Source: Rhodobacter capsulatus
GTDB taxonomy: Bacteria; Pseudomonadota; Alphaproteobacteria; Rhodobacterales; Rhodobacteraceae
Direction of reading: 5' to 3'
Length of the DNA stretch: 64,000 bases
NCBI RefSeq assembly: GCF_005144475.1
Contig: NZ_SWJZ01000022.1
Location: forward strand, 1 to 64,000
In this document: piece after piece, positions 59,427-64,000 of the stretch
Layout: every line of letters starts with the position of its first letter
How positions within the stretch are numbered: the first letter of the stretch is position 1
The notes under the pieces: generated by a model
Databases searched by the model: none
Told to the model about the DNA's origin: nothing
What the model saw: the letters and a program-made list of their open reading frames with translations, nothing else
Position numbers and translations under genes: made by a program

Positions 59427-60035
59427 TCAGGCCGCGGCGAGCCGGGTGCCAACCCCCCACAGCGCGAAGCGGCCGTCGCGTTCGACGGTCACGCCCGCGA
59501 AACCGGCGCGGGTCAGGTGCTCCTTCAGCGACTTGGCGGTGAAGCCGGTGCGATGGCCCATGAAGATGTTGCCTTCGGCCAGCGCGGGGCGATAGCCGTA
59601 AAGGATGTCGAGCGGCGAAATCGGGCCGAGGCTCGACATGTAGGCGGGCTCTTCGAGCTGACCTTCGGCCACAAGCGTCGCCACCTGCTGCAGATCGGGC
59701 ATGGTCACCAGCGCGAAGCCGCCCGGTTTCAGCACCCGGATGAACTCGGCCAGCGCCACCGGAACCTCATGCGGCGCCAGATGTTCGAGGTTGTGCGACG
59801 ACCAGACGGCATCGACGCTGGCATCGCCGACGGCCGACATGTCGGTCAGGCTGGCGACGATATCGGGGGCGACGTCGGGATCGATGTCGAGCCGCAGCTC
59901 GCGCCAGTCGGACAGCGGGAAATAGGCCTCGGGCAGTTTCGCCGGATGCGCGAGACCGCAGCCGACATGCAGCACGGTCCTGGTCTTGGTCATCGGCACC
60001 GCATCGGCGGTTTCGATCGGGGTCGCATCGGTCAT
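59427..60035 (-). CDS. Class I SAM-dependent methyltransferase
   Basis: From the ATG complementary to 60033-60035, with AAGGAG upstream, the protein has 202 residues. Motif I is TVLHVGCGLAHP, the acidic end of strand 2 is RLDIDPDVAPD, then VWSSHNLEHL (motif IV region) and LKPGGFALVTMPDL (motif VI). This is the Methyltransf_11 type found in glycan and small-molecule methylation. It is the last gene of the operon with the ABC and HlyD genes, so it may modify the secreted protein or its glycan. Confidence 0.9.
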   Translation of the reverse strand: MTDATPIETADAVPMTKTRTVLHVGCGLAHPAKLPEAYFPLSDWRELRLDIDPDVAPDIVASLTDMSAVGDASVDAVWSSHNLEHLAPHEVPVALAEFIRVLKPGGFALVTMPDLQQVATLVAEGQLEEPAYMSSLGPISPLDILYGYRPALAEGNIFMGHRTGFTAKSLKEHLTRAGFAGVTVERDGRFALWGVGTRLAAA

Positions 60036-60085
60036 GGGATTCTCCTTCATGGGGCGATCTGAAACGGGGGGAACGGGCATGGCGA

Positions 60086-61402
60086 TCACGGATCGCGCAG
60101 CGCTTCGGCCAATCCGCGCAGGATCGGCTCGAAAAATGTGGACAGGACGGAACGGGTGCCGGTGTGGATCTCGGCCGAAAGCGTCATGCCGGGCAGAAGC
60201 GTGGCAGAGGGCGGCAGGTTGTTCAGCACGGCGCCGGGATCGAGCGCCACATGGGCGGGATGCTGCGCCTCCGAGGCGCCCTGGCTGCGGTAGCTGGCAT
60301 GGCCGACTTCGGTCAGGGTGCCGGTCAGCTGGCCGTGTTCGCGCCAGGGGAAGGCGTCGATCTTGATCGAGACGGGATCGCCCGCGACGACCCGTCCGGC
60401 ATCGGTCGAGCGCAGCCCGATCTCGGCCAGAATCGGCACATCGGTCGGCACCAGAACCACCACCGGATTGCCCGCCGGGATCAGGCTGCCGACACCGCCC
60501 TCGGCGACGCGCAGCACCACGCCCGGACGGGGGGCGACCAGATCGGCCATTTCCCGCAGCGCGCGGGCCTTGGCGATCTGCTCCTCGACGACCTGCAGCC
60601 GCGGCTGCGCTTCGGCCAGCTGCTCGCTGGCGGTGCGTTTCAGACTGGTCAGGAACATCCGATGTTCGGCGATGGCGCGCTCGCGGCGGTCGCGCAATTC
60701 GGCCAGGCGGCTTTCATGGGCGCGCTGGTCGGCCTCGGCGCGCAGCCGCATCAACCGCGCATCCAGCACCGCCAGTTGCGAGCCGCTCTGGCGTTCGGCC
60801 AGGGTGTTGCGCATCGTCTCGACCTCGCGCAGGATCGACAGCTGTTCGCGCAGCCCCGTGCCATCGCGGGTCTCCGCGGCAATCAAGGCCTCGGCCGAGG
60901 CGATTTCGGCCTGCAGCGCCTCGGCCTTGGTGCGGCTTTCCAGCCGCCGCTCGGCCAGCACATCGGCTTCCGCGGCCAGCGCCGGGCCGGTTTCAAGAAG
61001 CGTGCCGCCATCCAGTTCCGCAGTCAGCCGCGCGATCCGGGCCGAGAGCGCATCGCGCTCGGCTTCCAGCGCGGCAAGGTCGGCCTCGGGCTGGGTCGGA
61101 TCGAGCCGCGCCAGCAGCTGCCCCGCCACGACGACATCGCCCGGACGCACCAGCAGCGCATCCAGCCGGGTGCTGGCGGCGGGGCGCAGCATCAGCGGCG
61201 GCTCGGCCGCGGCAAGCTGGCCCGGGGCGCTGACCACCACATCGACGCGCAGAAGCGCAGCCAGCCCGACGAGACCCGCGAGCAGCGCCGCCGCCAGAAA
61301 CGGCCAGAGCCGCAACAGGATCGGCACCGGCTCGACCTGCACCCGGTCGAGATCGTCCTGAAACGCGATTGCCGCGCGGTCGATGCTTCCAAGCCGGATC
61401 AT
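60086..61402 (-). CDS. HlyD-family type I secretion adaptor
   Basis: From the ATG complementary to 61400-61402 the protein has 438 residues. A cytoplasmic N-terminus of about 30 residues precedes a membrane anchor (FLAAALLAGLVGLAALL). A lipoyl half-motif (LDALLVRPGDVVVAGQLLARLDP), a long coiled coil (about 100-285), the second lipoyl half with LVAPRPGVVLRVAEGG, and a C-terminal beta-barrel follow. This fits type I secretion adaptors rather than drug-efflux adaptors. It overlaps the ABC gene by 4 bp. The outer-membrane TolC partner is not in the window. Confidence 0.92.
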   Translation of the reverse strand: MIRLGSIDRAAIAFQDDLDRVQVEPVPILLRLWPFLAAALLAGLVGLAALLRVDVVVSAPGQLAAAEPPLMLRPAASTRLDALLVRPGDVVVAGQLLARLDPTQPEADLAALEAERDALSARIARLTAELDGGTLLETGPALAAEADVLAERRLESRTKAEALQAEIASAEALIAAETRDGTGLREQLSILREVETMRNTLAERQSGSQLAVLDARLMRLRAEADQRAHESRLAELRDRRERAIAEHRMFLTSLKRTASEQLAEAQPRLQVVEEQIAKARALREMADLVAPRPGVVLRVAEGGVGSLIPAGNPVVVLVPTDVPILAEIGLRSTDAGRVVAGDPVSIKIDAFPWREHGQLTGTLTEVGHASYRSQGASEAQHPAHVALDPGAVLNNLPPSATLLPGMTLSAEIHTGTRSVLSTFFEPILRGLAEALRDP

Positions 61403-63576
61403 TCCGTCTGCCCCGCCTGTTGCAGCCAAAGATGGCGATAGGTCGTCGAACGCGCCAGCAACACCGCATGGGGCGCGAAATCCTCGATCCGGCCGCGATC
61501 CAGCACCAGGATCGCATCCGATCGCGCCAGCGAACTCATCCGGTGCGAGACCACGATCACCGTGCGGCCCTGCGCGATGGCGGCGAGATTGCGGTTCACC
61601 ACCGCCTCGGATTCCGGGTCAAGCGCGCTGGTCGCCTCGTCGAGGATCAGGATCGGCGGATCGGCCAGCAGCGCCCGCGCCAGCGCGATGCGTTGCCGCT
61701 GCCCGCCCGACAGGTTCGCCCCGCCTTCCTCGACCGGGGTGTCCAGCCCCTGCGGCAGCCGGTCGATGAATTCCGCCGCGCCCGCAAGCGTCGCGGCACG
61801 CAGCACCGCCTCGTGGCTGGCATCGGGGCGGGCGAGCGCGATGTTTTCGCGCAAGGTGCCGCGAAACAGCACGTTTTCCTGCAGCACGATGCCGACCGAG
61901 CGGCGCAGATGGTCAAGATCGATGTGGCGCGCGTCGTTGCCGTCGTAAAGGATGCGGCCCGATTGCGCCGATCCGATGCCCTGCAACAGCCGCGTCAGCG
62001 TCGTCTTGCCCGAGCCCGAACGGCCGACGATGCCGATCACCTGCCCGGCGGCGATGTCGAGGGTCAGATGATCGAGCGCAGGCGTCGCGGTGCCGGGATA
62101 GGTGAAGCACAGATCCTCGATCCGGATCGCCCCGCGCAAGGGCGGGCGGATCGGTCGCACCTCGGGGCCGCGCTCGGGCGGGTGGTCCATCACGCCGCGC
62201 AGGGTGCGCACGGCCAGCGCCGCTTCCTGCCATTCGTTGATCAGCCCGACGATCTGCACCAGCGGGCCGGTGACCCGTCCGGACAGCATCATGAAGGCGA
62301 CCAAAGTGCCGACGCTGATCTGCCCCGAGAGCACCTGTTCGGCGCCAAGGCCCAGAACCGCGACCTGCATCAGCCGCTCCATCAGCGAGGTCAGCGCGCT
62401 GACGGTGGCGGAAAGTTCCCCCACCTGCCACTGGCTGCGGATGGTGCGTGCGAGCGCGGTTTCCCAAAGCCCGCGCCGCGTGCCCTCCAGCACCAGCGCC
62501 TTCACCGTCCGCATGTTGTGCAGCGTCTCGACCAGATGCGCCTGCCGCCCCGCCTCGGCGTCGTAAAGCGCCGAAAGACGTCGTTGCAGCGCGGGCAGGA
62601 ACAGCGCCAGAAGCCCGGCGATGGTCAGCGCAAAGCCCAGCACGACCAGCGTCATCAGCCCCGACAAAAGCGCCAGAAGCGTCAGCAGCACCGGCAAAAG
62701 CGCCGCATCCAGCATCGTCTGAAACAGCCGCCCCACCAGAAAATGCCGTATCTTTTCGGTCAGTTGCATGTTGCGGGCCAGAACCCCCGCGGCCGTCGTC
62801 TCAAACACCGACAAAGGCAGCGACAAAAGATGGGCATGCACCGCCGCGCCGATCCGCGCATCGAGCCGCCCGCCGCAGATCTGCATCAGGCGTTGGCGCA
62901 CATAGCTGAAGGCCGCGTCGAACAGCACCAGAAACACATAGACCGACAGCACCGCGGCCAGCGTGTTCCAGCTGTGCGAGGAAATCACGCTGTCGATCAT
63001 CACCTGCATCAGGAAGGGCAGGGAGAAGGCGATCAGGTTGCCCGCCAGCACCGCCACCGCGACGCCGCCAAACAGCGCGCGCTGTTCCAGCAGCGCCGGC
63101 ATGAACCAGCCCAGGCCGAACGGCCGCCGCGCCGATGTTTCGGTCTTGCGCAGCCGCGCCAGGATCAGCCGCCCCGACCAGCGCGCCTCGAACTCGGCCT
63201 GCGGCAGGAACAGGATCCCTTCGCCCTCGCGCGCGGGGTCAAGGATCGCGGCATGCGGCCCCGCGGGCAGATCGACGGTATGGGCGAGGATGAACCAGCG
63301 GCCGTCCTTGCCCTCGCACAGCGCCGGATAGGCCGAGCCGAGCCCCTTGGCGCTGCGCCAGCTGCCGCCGGTGATCTGGCGGGTGCGGAAGCCCGCGCGC
63401 TGAAAGGTCGTCTCGATCTTCGGGGCGATGCTGCCCTCTTCGAGGCTGGGGATCTCGGTCACCGGCAGGGTGACGCCGTGGTGCAGACAGATCAGGAACA
63501 GGCCCCGCAACGCCGTCATCTGCGGCGAGCCGAGGGCGATGTCTTCCTGTTGGCGGGGCGAAAGCGCGTGGGTCAT
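61399..63576 (-). CDS. Type I secretion ABC transporter with C39-like domain
   Basis: The 725-residue protein has an N-terminal C39-peptidase-like domain (about 1-140) in which the catalytic Cys is missing (SPQMTALRG where D-C-A-x-A-C is usual), so it is a CLD as in HlyB. A six-helix export domain follows (about 165-440), then an ATPase domain with Walker A GRSGSGKTT (518-526), signature NLSGGQRQRIALARAL (621-636), Walker B ILILDEATSALD and a switch His in VSHRM. It should export an unfolded protein without cleaving a leader. The octapeptide-repeat protein is the closest candidate. Confidence 0.93.
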   Translation of the reverse strand: MTHALSPRQQEDIALGSPQMTALRGLFLICLHHGVTLPVTEIPSLEEGSIAPKIETTFQRAGFRTRQITGGSWRSAKGLGSAYPALCEGKDGRWFILAHTVDLPAGPHAAILDPAREGEGILFLPQAEFEARWSGRLILARLRKTETSARRPFGLGWFMPALLEQRALFGGVAVAVLAGNLIAFSLPFLMQVMIDSVISSHSWNTLAAVLSVYVFLVLFDAAFSYVRQRLMQICGGRLDARIGAAVHAHLLSLPLSVFETTAAGVLARNMQLTEKIRHFLVGRLFQTMLDAALLPVLLTLLALLSGLMTLVVLGFALTIAGLLALFLPALQRRLSALYDAEAGRQAHLVETLHNMRTVKALVLEGTRRGLWETALARTIRSQWQVGELSATVSALTSLMERLMQVAVLGLGAEQVLSGQISVGTLVAFMMLSGRVTGPLVQIVGLINEWQEAALAVRTLRGVMDHPPERGPEVRPIRPPLRGAIRIEDLCFTYPGTATPALDHLTLDIAAGQVIGIVGRSGSGKTTLTRLLQGIGSAQSGRILYDGNDARHIDLDHLRRSVGIVLQENVLFRGTLRENIALARPDASHEAVLRAATLAGAAEFIDRLPQGLDTPVEEGGANLSGGQRQRIALARALLADPPILILDEATSALDPESEAVVNRNLAAIAQGRTVIVVSHRMSSLARSDAILVLDRGRIEDFAPHAVLLARSTTYRHLWLQQAGQTE

Positions 63577-63765
63577 GCGGGCAAGCTACGCCAGCTTGAT
63601 TAACAGCTTCTTTCCGCGACAGAGATTTCGCCGCGATTTCGGGGGCGTGGGCGCGGCACGATTGCGGCGCTTTGCGCTTGTCTCGGCTCTGGCCGCGGCC
63701 GGGCCGATCGCGCTAAGAGGGAGCAGCCCCGGCCCGTTGCGGCCAAGGGACATCGGCAGGACGGG

Positions 63766-64000
63766 ATGATCGGGATGAACGGGATGAACGAAGAGACGCA
63801 ACGGCTGGTCCTGACCGGGTTGACCCTTCTGGGCATGACCGTGGCGGCGCTTGCGCATTGGCTTGCGCCCGGTTTTGGCGGCGGCTGGTTGGAAACGGCC
63901 GCGCTTGTTTCCGTCTTCGGCTTTGGCGGCGTGCCTGCGGCGCATCGGGCCCTTGGCGCGCTGATCGAGGAGCGCCAGCTCGACATCGATCTTCTGATGG
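63766..64000 (+). CDS. Heavy-metal P-type ATPase, N-terminal part (3' end outside window)
   Basis: Seventy-eight codons are visible from the ATG at 63766 (in-frame ATGs also at 63775 and 63784). Two hydrophobic helices (LVLTGLTLLGMTVAALAHWL, ALVSVFGFGGVPAAHRAL) are followed by IEERQLDIDLLM, which is the conserved segment before transmembrane helix 3 of ZntA/CadA-type metal pumps. No N-terminal metal-binding CXXC is seen. It is divergent from the secretion operon (189-bp gap). Assignment to P1B-ATPases rests on this short part. Confidence 0.75.
   Translation, partial: MIGMNGMNEETQRLVLTGLTLLGMTVAALAHWLAPGFGGGWLETAALVSVFGFGGVPAAHRALGALIEERQLDIDLLM

Overview
The window is high-GC DNA with the gene content and codon habits of a Rhodobacteraceae alphaproteobacterium, most likely Rhodobacter (R. 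capsulatus or a close relative). This rests on GC-rich third positions, short intergenic gaps, ATGA-type gene overlaps and families typical of that group. It reads mostly as chromosome: parE, ribF, two tRNAs and many catabolic and transport operons. One AT-richer 6-kb integrated element interrupts it.

Region 1 (1-15.6 kb) is a polyamine locus. On the minus strand an amidohydrolase, a PotG/PotH/PotI/PotF-type ABC importer, a TorF-like outer-membrane porin, a carboxylesterase, a DUF3237 protein and an FAD oxidoreductase (cut by the window edge) follow one another. On the plus strand stand gamma-glutamylputrescine synthetase and oxidase genes, followed by only the first part of the aldehyde dehydrogenase expected next. 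An XRE regulator and remnants of an RND pump and a TetR regulator come after, so 12.2-14.3 kb is a decay zone. A nucleoside hydrolase is preceded by an overlapping 50-codon Cys-rich ORF with a strong ribosome binding site.

Region 2 (15.6-34 kb) holds two LysR regulators, a siderophore-interacting protein, a cytochrome b561, an SRPBCC protein, and an EmrAB-like drug pump with DUF190 and a divergent TetR plus paired operators. A tannase-like esterase follows. Next come hydratase and aldolase genes (HpaH/HpaI type), an IclR regulator and a complete Liv-type ABC importer. Near-identical 19-bp palindromes precede the hydratase/aldolase unit and the ABC operon, which suggests one regulon. A frameshifted TniQ-like remnant and tRNA-Ile(CAU) end the region.

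Region 3 (34-47.4 kb) is housekeeping and signalling: threonine aldolase, YcgN, RibF, MaoC and a HAD protein on the minus strand, then ParE, an SMR-like protein, a SET-domain protein, a CHASE4-GGDEF-EAL protein, a PAS protein and a RACo-like corrinoid activator on the plus strand.

Region 4 (47,386-53,459) is an integrative element in the 3' part of tRNA-Gly(CCC), bounded by perfect 68-bp direct repeats. It carries a tyrosine integrase, a serine recombinase, two related small exported proteins each preceded by an integrase 3'-end sequence, a VasI/TagO-like exported protein, a small Cys-rich protein, and a 472-residue protein whose motifs recall the palm of family-A DNA polymerases and T7-type RNA polymerases.

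Region 5 (54.3-64 kb) is the most system-like part. A GT41 (O-GlcNAc-transferase-like) TPR glycosyltransferase is divergent from a 923-residue protein built almost entirely from about 114 Ser/Thr-rich octapeptides. Convergent to it is an operon for a type I secretion ABC transporter, its HlyD adaptor and a SAM methyltransferase. I infer a secreted, possibly O-glycosylated repeat protein. The window ends inside a heavy-metal P-type ATPase gene.
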